DNA from: Prorocentrum cordatum | Taxonomy: Eukaryota; Sar; Dinophyceae; Prorocentrales; Prorocentraceae | Direction of reading: 5' to 3' | Assembly: GCA_963575745.1 (NCBI GenBank) | Contig: CAUYUJ010000359.1 | Span: 364,370 to 428,369, forward strand | DNA: 64,000 nucleotides | Shown: positions 21,606-31,417 of the stretch, piece after piece | Numbering within the stretch: the first letter of the stretch is position 1 | Layout of the letters: every line of letters starts with the position of its first letter | Translations under genes and position numbers: made by a program | The notes under the pieces: model-generated | Seen by the model: only the letters and a program-made list of their open reading frames with translations | Database searches by the model: none | What the model was told of the DNA's origin: nothing

Positions 21606-21959
21606 CAATCAGATTCCCTTATCGGGGGCGGAACCAAGAAAAACCCAAGGACAACAAACAAAACAACAACAACACAATAAACGCAATCTTGGGGGAACTC
21701 CCCCGTCCCCCTCCTCCTGCTCCCCCCCAGCAAGTTCCTCTGGATTGCTGTGTATTGTTTTTTTGCTGTCTTTGTGGGTTTCTTAAGGTTTTGCTTGATT
21801 CTGTTCCGTAAGAGAATTCAGACTGGGATGAACCCCCCCCCAGCAGGTTCCGCAGCATTGCTGTTATTTTGTTTCCCCAACCCTCCCTTGGCTGGGTACT
21901 CGTTTTGAATAAAGCACTCTGGCCGCCCCGTCCTCCCGCCCACTTCCCTCCTGCCTCCT

Positions 21960-23212
21960 ACCTCCTCCTCGCGGCGCCCTCTGGGGGGCTGCGATATGCG
22001 CACCTGTCGCCTCCTGCGATCTTGCGCAACTGTCGGTACTTTCGTGGGCTCCTGGGAGGCCCAACAGAGTGGGGGTTACACGCGGATCGCGTCGGGACCT
22101 CGCGGCTCCCTGCGGGGGGAGCTGCCGACTGCGCAACTGTCGGCACGTTCGTGGGCTCCTGGGAGGCCCAGCGGAGTGGGGTTACACGCGGATCAATTCG
22201 GAACCTCGCGGCTCCCTGCGGGGAGCTGCCAACTGCGCAACTGTCGGCACTTTCGTGGGCTCCTGGGAGGCCCAGCGGAGTAGGGGTTACACGCGGATCG
22301 CGTCGGGACCTCGCGGCTCCCTGCGGGGGGAGCTGCCGACTGCGCAACTGTCTGCACTTTCGTGGGCTCCTGGGAGGCCCAGCGTAGTAGGGGTTACACG
22401 CGGATCGCGTCGGGACCTCGCGGCTCCCTGCGGGGGGAGCTGCCGACTTCGCAACTGTCGGCACTTTCGTGGGCTCCTGGGAGGCCCAGCGGAGTGGGGT
22501 TACACGCGAATCGCGTCGGGACCTCGCGGCTCCCTGCGGGGGGAGCTGCCAAATGCGCAACTGTCGGCACGTTCGGGGGCTCCTGGGAGGCCCAGGGGAG
22601 TGGGGGTTACATGCGGGTCGCGTCGGGACCTCGCGGCTCCCTGCGGGGGGAGCTGCCAACTACGCAACTGGCTGCACTTTCGTTGGCTCCTGGGAGGAGT
22701 GGGGTTACACGCGGATCGCGTCGGGACTTCGCGGTTCCCTGTGGGGGGAACTGCCAACTGCGCAGCTGTCGGCACTTTCGGGGGCTCCTGGGAGGCCCAG
22801 CGGAGTGGGGTTACACGCGGATCGCGTCGGGGCCTCGCGGCTCCCTGCGGGGGGAGCTGCCAACTGCGCAATTGTCGGCACTTTCGTGGGCTCCTGGGAG
22901 GCCCAGCGTAGTAGGGGTTACACGCGGATCGCGTCGGGACCTCGCGGCTCCCTGCGGGGGGAGCTGTCAACTGCGCAGCTGTCGGCACTTTCGTGGGCTC
23001 CTGGGAGGCCCAGCGGAGTGGGGTTACACGCGGATCGCGTCGGGACCTCGCGGCTCCTTGCGGGGGGAGCTGTCAACTGCGCAATTGTCGGCACTTTCGT
23101 GGGCTCCTGGGCCCAGCGGAGTGGGGTTACACGCGGATCGCGTCGGGACCTCGCGGCTCCCTGCGGGGGGAGCTGCCAACTGCGCAACTGTCGGCATTTG
23201 CGTGAGCTCCTG
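21960..23212 (+). repeat. 106-bp tandem array, about 12 units
   Basis: The word GGTTACACGCGGATCGCGTC recurs at spacings of 105-107 bp (one 98-bp and one 103-bp unit with small deletions) from about 22074 to 23127. Each unit also has GGCACTTTCGTGGGCTCCTG and TCGCGGCTCCCTGCGG. A leader with GGGTACTCGTTTTGAA (21894) precedes it, as before the 58738 array. There are no unique spacers, so this is not a CRISPR array; reading frames through it are incidental. Confidence 0.95.
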
Positions 23213-23645
23213 GGACGCCGAACGATCGCTCCAGGACGTTCAAGGTGGGCCCCAGACGGCCCAAGAGGCTTCCAAGACGCTCCAAGAGGCCCCCAGAAGG
23301 CTTCATGGGAGGGCCCCGAGAGGCCAACATCATGAATTTTACGATGGTGTTTGAAGGATTGTGGCATTCTCGTCTTGTCGGCTTTCCGGAGCTACAGGAC
23401 GGCTCAGGACGGCTACAGGATGACCCTCAAGCGCGGCGATTGCCAAGAATGCAATGGTCGTCGCTTTCGTGGGCCTCTTGGACGTCCAGCTGATGTTCAG
23501 CTATTTTGAAAGCGCCAGTTGATAATGCCACCTGTTGCCAAAGGGTTGGGTACGCCCCCTTTTGTATATTTGTTATGGTTTTTGTTTTGTTGTTTCCTAT
23601 GGTTTTGCTGGATTGTGTTCCGTAAGAACAGTCTGATTTAGATGA
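23213..23645. other. Unique stretch ending in a GGA-junction motif
   Basis: The last 50 bp (GGTTTTGCTGGATTGTGTTC through CAGTCTGATTTAG) repeat a motif that also abuts trinucleotide tracts in the 2.15-kb palindrome. No gene was seen. Confidence 0.5.
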
Positions 23646-23713
23646 GAGGAGGAGGAGGAGGAGGAGGAGGAGGAGGAGGAGGAGGAGGAGGAGGAGGAGG
23701 AGGAGGAGGAGGA
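23646..23713 (-). repeat. (TCC)n tract at LINE B 3' end
   Basis: GGA on the plus strand, TCC on the sense strand of LINE B, directly after the LINE's terminal CGTAATCCGTAAT. Confidence 0.9.
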
Positions 23714-23750
23714 TTACGGATTACGGGATTCAACCACCGTCACTGTGGCG

Positions 23751-24761
23751 CTAATCGAAGGACGAGGAAAAGGAGCGGGCGGGGCCCCGCCTGGAAACCG
23801 TCAGTGTCGTGCACAACGAGGCCGCCGCAGCGCGGAGCACCGCTCCCGCACAGGCGGCCCCGCCATCCCCCGACGACGACGCCCCTCCTCGCTCCGCAGA
23901 ATCCCCCTCCTTGGGGGGATTCCCCGCTTTGGGGGCGTCGTCACACACCACCTCAGGGAGAGCCGAATACTTCAGGTATTCATCAAGCTCCACGGGTGCA
24001 GAGATCACCTCACAACCCTGGGGTGGGACACTCAGTGCAAGAGACGCAAGTGACACCGCCTGTGCATCACGGATGGCGGCGGGTGGGCCACGATACCAGG
24101 AGAAAAGCACGCGAGAGATCCTGGAAAGATTCTCGTGCCCCTTCTTGGAAGGGGCCTGACACTGCAGCACGAGCCTGCGGGGGTCCACCGTAGCAGTCAT
24201 GCCGCAGGAGGCGCAGAACTTAAACCCGAATTTGGACCACTCATGTAGGCGATGGCTGCTATGGAACAGTTGGCCTCCAACCTTGACATCACCCGACAAC
24301 GCCGAGAATCCTTCACCCGTGAATCGAGCAGCGGCCGAGCACAGACTGCCCTGGGGCACCGTTCCCTCAGGTGCAGAAGACGCGGCGCCACGCGGCAGCT
24401 CGTCCGACGGGGGAGCAGCAAGGGCACCAACATTCCGAGCCACACCCAACGCGGCCGACAAGGGATCGGCAGCACGGGCACCACACGGCGTACCCGCGAG
24501 CTCACACAGGTTGGACGCATTAGCAATACGCCTGCACACTACACAAAAGAACTTACCCTGGCCAATCTTCTGGAAATGATGGGCAATGCTGGCCAGGGCG
24601 ACCTGGAGGCATGACCTGCGCACCCTCTTGGAAAGCGCGGGGGCCCGATCCGCCAACCAGGGAGACACTGCCAGGGTATCTATCATTGCCCTACGTGCTC
24701 TGCGACGGACAAAGGACGCAATGATGTCGTAGCGGTCCGCCTGGGGCACAGGAGCTTGCAC
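23751..24761 (-). pseudogene. LINE B C-terminal region with Cys modules
   Basis: 336 codons open. Two Cys pairs with helix-like spacers occur (FCVVCRR...LCELAGTPC and FCASCGMTATVDP...LQCQ), followed by a low-complexity tail. Similar C-terminal Cys modules follow RNase H in LINEs A and C here. The role is not known; nucleic-acid binding is an inference. Confidence 0.55.
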
Positions 24762-24853
24762 TGAAAGATCTCAACCCTTCCGCGCCGCCCACCCCGCCCA
24801 AATATCAACAGTCGCATTGCCTTGGGACAAAAAACACTGAAACGGGGAGGCGA

Positions 24854-25657
24854 TCAGGGACGGATCGTCCTCGAGGTGGGGTGGGGTCCAAAACGCTTCC
24901 ACAGAGCCAGCGCCGCGACATGACACGGCCAGACGAAGTCTGACCCACAGATCTGAATTGCGACCGCATGCTCGATACAGCCAGACTTCCAGCCGTCCAC
25001 GATTGGCTTGCAGCCCGAAGCGTACACTATGGGGCCACTGGTGTTCTCCAAAGCGAGCGCCAGAGCGACCAATTCAGCACGGGGCACCGTCTGCAAGGCC
25101 CCTGCAAGGGGGGCGGCGAGACCACTTCGTGGGCCCCACGCCTCGGCCAGGGGGAAGACATCGCCCGTGACGTTTCCAACGCGCTCAAGACAAACAACAA
25201 AAGCCCCGCAGCGACGCCTGCGGTTGTCGGACGTGTGATTTCCCCCCGAACCATCCCCAAAAACATATAAAGGGTGCCCTCCTACAGGGGGCGAGAGCTC
25301 TCTCAACGGCACCGAGCCAAAGGCGATGGGGTCGGAAAAACCAGGGCCTTCAACAAAACGCGGCACCGTGAGAGAGGCAGCCGTTACCCCGCGAAGCCAG
25401 AGAGCGGGGTCGGACTCGACGCCCGTCAGGGCTGAAAAGATAAGTGCGTCTGTGGAATCATAATCAGAGTGCCCACAGTTCTTTTTGCACTCCCAGACTC
25501 GGTGGCGCAGCGTCTCGCGGCACTCTCGGCAACGAGGGCAGAGCGGGCTGACGTCGTAGCCCGCGTCCAGCTTGCGGTCCTGGGGCCACTGTCCGCCCGA
25601 GACCGCCGTGAGCGTCGCGCCCCGCATGTCCATGGAACCCTTCTTCGCAAAAGGCAT
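24854..25657 (-). pseudogene. LINE B zinc knuckle and RNase H
   Basis: A Cys/His cluster (CPRCRECRETLRHRVWEC) is followed by an RNase H-like segment: YVFGDGSGG (first catalytic Asp), VPRAELVALALAL (Glu), and IVYASGCKPIVDGW, where the third catalytic position near Ser-Asp reads Ser-Gly. The final Asp motif is not readable in this frame. The domain cleaves RNA of RNA-DNA hybrids in functional elements; this one looks dead. It opens in the frame after 25657 rather than at a true start. Confidence 0.65.
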
Positions 25658-25957
25658 TCAATTCCGCCTGGACGAGTTGCATGCCAGCGCCCTCGTGCAG
25701 CGTGTCGCCGTGCGGGTGCTGGGGCGCCCTTCTCCAGGCCAGGCGGGAGACATCCCTGCCGAAGGTGGTGAACAGCTCCTCGAAGTCGCCGAGGACGGTG
25801 TCCTGGAAGCAGCTGTCGCCGACCGTGGGAAAGAACCAATCCTCAGCGCCGTCGGGCCCGTGACGACGCCACTGTGCAGGTGAGATTGGTTCCCGGCCCG
25901 CCTGAATCAAGGTGGCCTGCAGGGCCGCGCAAGGCACTCGAACTCCACGCCAGGAAA
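25464..25957 (-). pseudogene. LINE B post-reverse-transcriptase region
   Basis: Reads VSWRGVRVPCAALQATLIQAG then WFFPTVGDSCFQDTVLGDFE before shifting frame near 25660. The layout resembles the region between thumb and RNase H in dinoflagellate LINEs; no catalytic motif of the polymerase is present because of 5' truncation. Confidence 0.5.
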
Positions 25958-25961
25958 CCTT

Positions 25962-25985
25962 AGGAGGAGGAGGTTTTTTTTTTTT
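25962..25985 (-). other. LINE A poly(A) tail and CCT junction
   Basis: On the minus strand LINE A ends GGCCGTGTC followed by A12 (25974-25985), then CCTCCTCCTCC and LINE B. This marks the exact 3' end of LINE A and a preserved insertion point in a CCT block. Confidence 0.85.
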
Positions 25986-26082
25986 GACACGGCCATGACT
26001 GACACAGCGTTGGTGCCAGTTAAAAGGACCTCTGGCGGTGACTGAGCGGGGCGGGCCGCGCGGACACGGAGGGCGCCAGAGG

Positions 26083-29000
26083 TCAATCGGAGTCACCAGA
26101 CTCCGCGGTGCTTACACGAGCAGCTTGCAAGGGAGCCTGGTCCTCCTCTTGGTGAATAGACGTGATCGCACGCCTCGGCTGCTCTCGCTCGGGCACCTCG
26201 CCCTCTTCGTGGGGAAAGGCGCCCTGCTCTGCACCTGGCCCTGCTTGTGGGGCAAAAAAAGAAAAAGCTTCAAGAGGGCCCGCAGCTCCGATGGTGCCAG
26301 ACGACGACGACAGGTCGACGACTCGATCACTCTGCTGGGCGCACTCAAGAAGGGGCTCCACCACTGGAGCCTGATCGGCAAAATGCCTTGTATGCTGGAC
26401 TTCGTGGTCCCCAGCAGCAACGACGATGGCCGACGACGAGGGCGACGGGTCGACGACAGTATCGTGCTGCTGGGGATCCTCACCCAACGCCTGTAGGTCC
26501 TCAGGAGACGCCTCAATCACTACTCCGTCGATCTTGGGATGGCGTCCCTTGAGCACTCGATACTTCCACCGCTCGAAATTGTTCCTCGTTGGGGCCCTGC
26601 AAACCTTAGCAAGCAGCGCGAGGGGGGGCAACGTAGATATAGCTTTACACCTAACCCAAATGAAAAGCTGAGACCGATCGCTGCAATCGAAACTCAACAA
26701 CATGTGGCCTCTGGCGGCCACCTGGAGCAACGACTCTGGCACCTTCCCCGTGCAACCTCCATTTGTGGGCACGTCGCTCTCACCAACAACGAAATCAGGG
26801 CTGGGCCGACGTATCTTGAGGCATGCAGCACACCTCCAGTATGACCTATGCCATTCCCATTCGTGCTCAAAAGTTTCAGGGCCCGCGGGCTTCTGGCGAG
26901 GCTCTCTGGGGTTCAAGTGGACTCCCGTGAGATCCAGGGCGGGCCACTGGGGCAGTAAACGGGCCGCAAGCCTGCAAACCGCACGAGAAACCTTAACTGT
27001 CCTGTCTACTTCATCAAGCTCAGCCTTGGAACCTGCGGGGTGGGCGAGCAGTCCTTGACGTGCGGCGCGATCGGCAGCATCATTTCCGAATTCCCCCCAG
27101 CGTTGCTGGGCAATTAAATCAGGACTGTCGGCCACATGCGCTTTTACTTTCCTAACAGCAGACAGGTCACACGAATGGGCAAATAACATGGTGCCCGAAT
27201 ACATTTCCTTATAAGAGAACCTGGCCTCAGGAGGAAGCGCGAAGGTGCTGACCACATTCGCGCAATCCGAAAAAAACCTTCCGAAGGGGCCTGCAAGGTT
27301 CTGTGAAACCATGGCGAGGGCTGCAAACTCTCCAGCTTGGGGGGTCTCAGGGAGCGGAGCCCATATAGGCCCACACACCGAGCAGGTCTCCTGAGCATCC
27401 TGGGTGACCTGTACATAGCCCCAAGTGGCCCTACTCAGCTCCTTGATAGGGTGTCTGGTGCAGGACCCGTCCATGAAAATATATCCCTTGACCTGGCCAG
27501 GATCTACGACGTCTTCTGTTCCTTCGGGCGTGTGAGTGATAATACCACCTTGCTGTCGTGGGCGTGGTAGCACATCTCCAGGGTGTTCAAACAGCCCCTT
27601 AGAGAAAAACAGTGTTTCCTTAGCGCCCGACCGATCGATGCTCCTAGCCTGGGTGATCAATTCGTCATCGTCGATCAAATCCCTCCTATCATCGTCGGCC
27701 GCACTGCGCTCCCACAGACGGTGGAAGATCGTGTCACGCGCTCCGAAGCCTAAAGGACACTGAGCTGATGGCAGAGCGTACCCCAAGTCGAGCGCGCGCT
27801 CGTTGGCCCACACCGCTCCGCACACCAGCGACTTGATACAACCCTTCTCGTAGTATGTATGCCGTGACGAACGAAGCTGAGACGAAACCACATCATACCA
27901 TACTCGACAAGGTACATCATGAACTCTACCAGCATCCCTTTCGAGCTGTCTCAAAGCTCCATCATGCAACATCTGTTTAATGAGCGCTGGGGAACAGGTC
28001 GTTAAAAATATGTCTTCTCCGAAATCGTTGACCAAGACGCAGAAACTCGTCATGTCCCATTGGATCCTGAGGAGGCTGAGGCGGAGCGCTGAAAGGGGAC
28101 CCGTGACCTTCTTCCAAGCGGGCTCTTCTTTGGGGGCCCCGTACGCCGACTCCCAAGCTTCCCTCGAAACTCCGAACGACAAAGTATTAGGCGAGAGTCT
28201 AACTTGGTTCGAGAAGACCTCCTTAGCGTAGCGCACCACTGGTGCCACTGATCCATGCCACGACGGGTCATCGTGCAACAACAACAGAGATGTGAGGGAC
28301 CTCATGCCTGCAGACGGCCGTAAGACAAAGCCCACAGCACGACGAGCAGTCGCCAACTCGTGATCAGACTGGCCGTGCACTTCAGCTCCATAGGACAGGC
28401 CTGCTAGAGGTCCACTCGTGAAAATACTTCGGCAGTGCTTGCCCAGCACCTGCTTGACTCGCTTGAAACGTTTCGTTCTCTTCTTGAAAACTGCTGCTCT
28501 CTTCTGCTGCTTCTGTTCTCGTCCCTTTCTCCTCCTGCTCTTCCCTGCCGTATCATCGATGCCCAAGTTCGCTGCAGATTCCACATAAGAGGCTCCACAG
28601 TACTCGCCTAGAGCTTGCCTGATGGCTTCTCCAGCCTTGTGGGATGAACATATGGCCGACGCTTTGTCCTGGGCAGCTGGTGCGCACATCTCTTCAGTGA
28701 GTCCAACGTATAGCTGTGCCGCCGTGTGAATAATATCATGTGCTACTTGCTTGGGCTTACCTGTGGACGACATGCCATAATCATCGATATATATGTCCAA
28801 GGGCGTGCGGAGCGGGAAAGTGATGCAGTCTACTGTGGGAATGGCGTGCGTTCTAATATAAGTGGTCGCCAAAGAACAGCCTGCGATAACTCCTGAAAAG
28901 GCAACGTGAGGGCCATGCACCATGCTGGCCATCGCCAAGAAGCGTGGGCCCTTGTACGCGGCGATGCTTACACGGTACAGCTGCTGCGGTAACGCTAGCT

Positions 29001-30375
29001 CGCATCTATCTCCCAGGATGGACAACACAATAGTCTCGTAGTACTTCAGGGGGTCCCAGAGAACCGTGCAGGCCACCGTCTTTTCTTCTTTCTTGGGCTT
29101 TCCCTTGGGACTCTTGGACTGCTTATGGGGCCCAGGGCGAACAGTTTTTTCAGACCTCACCGCTTGCCTCCAGACCGCGTCCGAAGCTCCCGAGAGGGGC
29201 CCCGCCGCCAAGTACGGGCGCCAATTGGAAGCCTCCCAAGACGCCGCAATGGGTCTCCGAAGCTTGCCCCAAAAGCGATAGAAACTGCTGAACAACCCAA
29301 TCGGTCTCCAACCTCCAGCAGGTTTGGCTAAAAGCGGGACCACAATCGTGCGGGCCTGATTCGGCAGGATGGAGGTCGCCTCCATGACAGCATATAAAGA
29401 CATCAAGGCCAGCAAACCTTGATCAGAGATGCTGCTGAAGTGGCGCATGTGGAAGCCGTCCACGGAGGTCGCGGACGTGAGCTTATACCGATGCGACACT
29501 GCCCTCATCTCTGGTGGCGGCGCAAAATCGAGGGGCTGAATGTACTCAACTTGTTCGGGCAACTCTGGCGTCTTGGAGGCCTGCCAAAGCTTGCCAAACT
29601 TCTGGGCCTCAGAGGCCAACGACGATTTGGGGTCCGCCAGCACAGCCCCTTGGGCCGAGAGGGTGGTGGTGGGTTGCCACGCTTTGGGGAGACGAGTCCA
29701 CGCATGAGCTCTCCCCGCCCCTTTGTCAACCCCGTCGCATAACCGGGCCTTCCAAGACTTCTGAGCCTCCGACTTAGCCTTCAAAGAGTACGCCCCTAAG
29801 TCCTCGGAGATCTTATCTAAGATGCTGCAGCCCAGATCTAACTCCCCAAGAACCTCCGAGACCTCGAAGACCCTATCTATGTCCTGAACCTGGGTAAAGC
29901 CTTTGATGCAGCCATAAATTTCAGAGAACTCTTCCAAGTGTCGGCCTATGCAGGCCGGAGGATCGGCTAGGCAAGCGCGTGCACCACGAAGCTGGTGAAG
30001 CACACGAGAGCGCGCTGGCGCGGGGACTGTCGGTGTCGGTCCTGGCGGAACTTGGCTCTCAAAAAGCATATCGGATTGCGGCAACCATGCCGTCGCCCCA
30101 ACTTCGGAAGCTGGAGCCTCCGTCGCCGCCGAAACGTCCAGGGCGTGCAGCAGGCTGGTAAAAAAACGGAACGTGCTCTCCAACCAGCGCAGCGTGAACA
30201 GAGCAGGTTGCCTGACGTCTTTCCTTTTGTCTACTTCTAAAGCTGACCTCCAAATCAACTTAGGCAACCTGCCCCCTGTACCTAACAGCGGGATGTCGAT
30301 CTGTCGACTGGCAATCAACTCTTTTTCCGCTGTGTTGGCCCAAATATTGTAGGCCAAATTCATGTGCCTCTGCAT
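26083..30375 (-). CDS. LINE A reverse transcriptase/RNase H polyprotein
   Basis: 1,430 codons from an ATG at 30375. Residues 340-370 hold the fingers motif (LLAKPAGGWRPIGLFSSFYR). Palm motif A is LWDPLKYY with Asp441, motif C is YIDD with Asp531 and Asp532. RNase H spans about 960-1112 with the full catalytic set Asp969 (MDGSC), Glu1016 (AGEFAAL), Asp1037 (FSDCAN) and Asp1099 (GNDAADRA). Near 1175 a Cys module (WRCAACLK) precedes an acidic tail. A Lys-rich insert (about 408-432) lies before motif A. In life it would copy the LINE RNA at the insertion site. A TAG at 30415-30417 isolates this ORF from the endonuclease upstream, so the ATG start is the first available, not a proven one. Confidence 0.85.
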   Translation of the reverse strand: MQRHMNLAYNIWANTAEKELIASRQIDIPLLGTGGRLPKLIWRSALEVDKRKDVRQPALFTLRWLESTFRFFTSLLHALDVSAATEAPASEVGATAWLPQSDMLFESQVPPGPTPTVPAPARSRVLHQLRGARACLADPPACIGRHLEEFSEIYGCIKGFTQVQDIDRVFEVSEVLGELDLGCSILDKISEDLGAYSLKAKSEAQKSWKARLCDGVDKGAGRAHAWTRLPKAWQPTTTLSAQGAVLADPKSSLASEAQKFGKLWQASKTPELPEQVEYIQPLDFAPPPEMRAVSHRYKLTSATSVDGFHMRHFSSISDQGLLALMSLYAVMEATSILPNQARTIVVPLLAKPAGGWRPIGLFSSFYRFWGKLRRPIAASWEASNWRPYLAAGPLSGASDAVWRQAVRSEKTVRPGPHKQSKSPKGKPKKEEKTVACTVLWDPLKYYETIVLSILGDRCELALPQQLYRVSIAAYKGPRFLAMASMVHGPHVAFSGVIAGCSLATTYIRTHAIPTVDCITFPLRTPLDIYIDDYGMSSTGKPKQVAHDIIHTAAQLYVGLTEEMCAPAAQDKASAICSSHKAGEAIRQALGEYCGASYVESAANLGIDDTAGKSRRRKGREQKQQKRAAVFKKRTKRFKRVKQVLGKHCRSIFTSGPLAGLSYGAEVHGQSDHELATARRAVGFVLRPSAGMRSLTSLLLLHDDPSWHGSVAPVVRYAKEVFSNQVRLSPNTLSFGVSREAWESAYGAPKEEPAWKKVTGPLSALRLSLLRIQWDMTSFCVLVNDFGEDIFLTTCSPALIKQMLHDGALRQLERDAGRVHDVPCRVWYDVVSSQLRSSRHTYYEKGCIKSLVCGAVWANERALDLGYALPSAQCPLGFGARDTIFHRLWERSAADDDRRDLIDDDELITQARSIDRSGAKETLFFSKGLFEHPGDVLPRPRQQGGIITHTPEGTEDVVDPGQVKGYIFMDGSCTRHPIKELSRATWGYVQVTQDAQETCSVCGPIWAPLPETPQAGEFAALAMVSQNLAGPFGRFFSDCANVVSTFALPPEARFSYKEMYSGTMLFAHSCDLSAVRKVKAHVADSPDLIAQQRWGEFGNDAADRAARQGLLAHPAGSKAELDEVDRTVKVSRAVCRLAARLLPQWPALDLTGVHLNPREPRQKPAGPETFEHEWEWHRSYWRCAACLKIRRPSPDFVVGESDVPTNGGCTGKVPESLLQVAARGHMLLSFDCSDRSQLFIWVRCKAISTLPPLALLAKVCRAPTRNNFERWKYRVLKGRHPKIDGVVIEASPEDLQALGEDPQQHDTVVDPSPSSSAIVVAAGDHEVQHTRHFADQAPVVEPLLECAQQSDRVVDLSSSSGTIGAAGPLEAFSFFAPQAGPGAEQGAFPHEEGEVPEREQPRRAITSIHQEEDQAPLQAARVSTAESGDSD

Positions 30376-30454
30376 CTTATTGCGCGGGGCTCCTTCGCGA
30401 ACCAGTGAGAGACCCTAAGTGGCGCAATCCAGGGCGTCGTCCCAAGACGGGGGC

Positions 30455-31243
30455 TCATGGCAAAGGACCTATAGGGCGCTGCGCGGGTATCGCTGGAGGC
30501 TTGGGGAACGTGAGGAACTTAATGTCCGCGAGGGCGGGGTAGAACTTAATTTGGACGGGCGCGTGAGTCTTCAGATCGCTCTCCAAAATCACCCTGGTGG
30601 ACTGGATACCTTTCGACAGGCCTCCCGAGACCGCCATGTAGTCTAACAGCCTGACCGCGCTCGAGGCCGTCGTTGCACAAGTACCCTTCACTTCTGGATG
30701 CGCTATGCAACTGGGGAAACTGCCTGCCAAGCCACATTCATGTAGCTCAGCTGGCTCCATGTTGAAGCCGCCTCCGATGATGTGGGGCTTGCGGTAGCTC
30801 TGTGCCACTGCTCCGATCGTGGCCAAAATCTTGAAGTTCTCCGCAAAGTATCGATTCACCCCCAGGAATCTGCACCCAACAACCGACAGCTCTTGCTTTG
30901 TATATTTTGTGGCCAGCCTCAGAAACGAACGGACGAAGATCGCCGCCCCGCCCGAAGCTCCTGAGCCTACTCCAGCCTCAGCCGCCACGAACCGAGACTT
31001 CCAGACTTGCTCGAGGGCCCAGCTGGAGGCCTCTTCAATTTGGTCGTCGGGGACCAACTTGTGCTCTTGCAGCAAGATAATATGTGCTCCCGAACGTTGC
31101 AGCCAGGGTTTAGCCGATCCCCAGGAGGTGACGTTGGCCGTCTCCACAACCAGCTCAAAACTTTCCAGTCCAGGGCTGCCCAGACGCAGAAACTCACCCA
31201 GGGGCTCGGAGCCTGGCTCGGGGGGGGGGGCGGAAAACGGCAC
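30455..31243 (-). pseudogene. LINE A endonuclease (EEP family)
   Basis: Matches the exonuclease-endonuclease-phosphatase fold used by LINEs to nick target DNA: ETANVTSWGS at the start, LLQEHK with the metal-binding Glu, and SDLKTHAPVQI at the end. The central motif reads IIGGGFN where GGDFN is expected: codon GGC for GAC, plus-strand base 30768. The domain is out of frame with ORF1 through a C-run (31221-31231) and closes with TGA at 30455. Likely inactive. Confidence 0.8.
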
Positions 31244-31417
31244 AGCCGATTCAAAAGCTGGTGCGCCTCTGCAGGGTCTGGCGCACGCCGACTCCCCGCA
31301 GGAGGCGCATCTGCACTCGCAAAAAGGTGCCCCTCTGGGGGGGCTATCAGATGAGGTAGAAGATGCTGATGCTCAGGCCCAACAGCTGGCCCATCTGGTT
31401 GCCGCCCCCCTGCGCGC

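Larger units (their letters stand above)
19735..21885. repeat. 2.15-kb imperfect palindrome
   Basis: The left arm (about 19735-20585) and right arm (20919-21885) are inverted copies around a 333-bp spacer. Matched landmarks include TTCATCCC (19799 / 21832), CAATCAGATTCCC-type sequence beside GGA or TCC tracts, GGTCTTCCGCGCGG, a GGGGGCATCC-N-GGATGCCCCC hairpin, and TGTGGAACAG at the inner ends. Each arm holds two tandem modules with their own small hairpin, giving four modules in all. No coding content; the transcript would fold into long double-stranded RNA. Confidence 0.9.
23714..25961 (-). mobile_element. LINE B, 5'-truncated non-LTR element
   Basis: Contains only the 3' half of a non-LTR polyprotein: end of the reverse transcriptase region, a CCHC-like knuckle, RNase H and a C-terminal Cys module, in at least three frames. 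Its 5' end is cut at a four-unit CCT block next to the LINE A poly(A) tail, and its 3' end runs into (TCC)n. The 3' terminus lacks poly(A) and has a short CGTAAT repetition instead. Confidence 0.8.

Noticed and set aside
21960-23212. Regular direct repeats that could suggest a CRISPR array
   Set aside because: Units are contiguous 106-bp repeats with no unique spacers, in eukaryotic DNA without cas genes.
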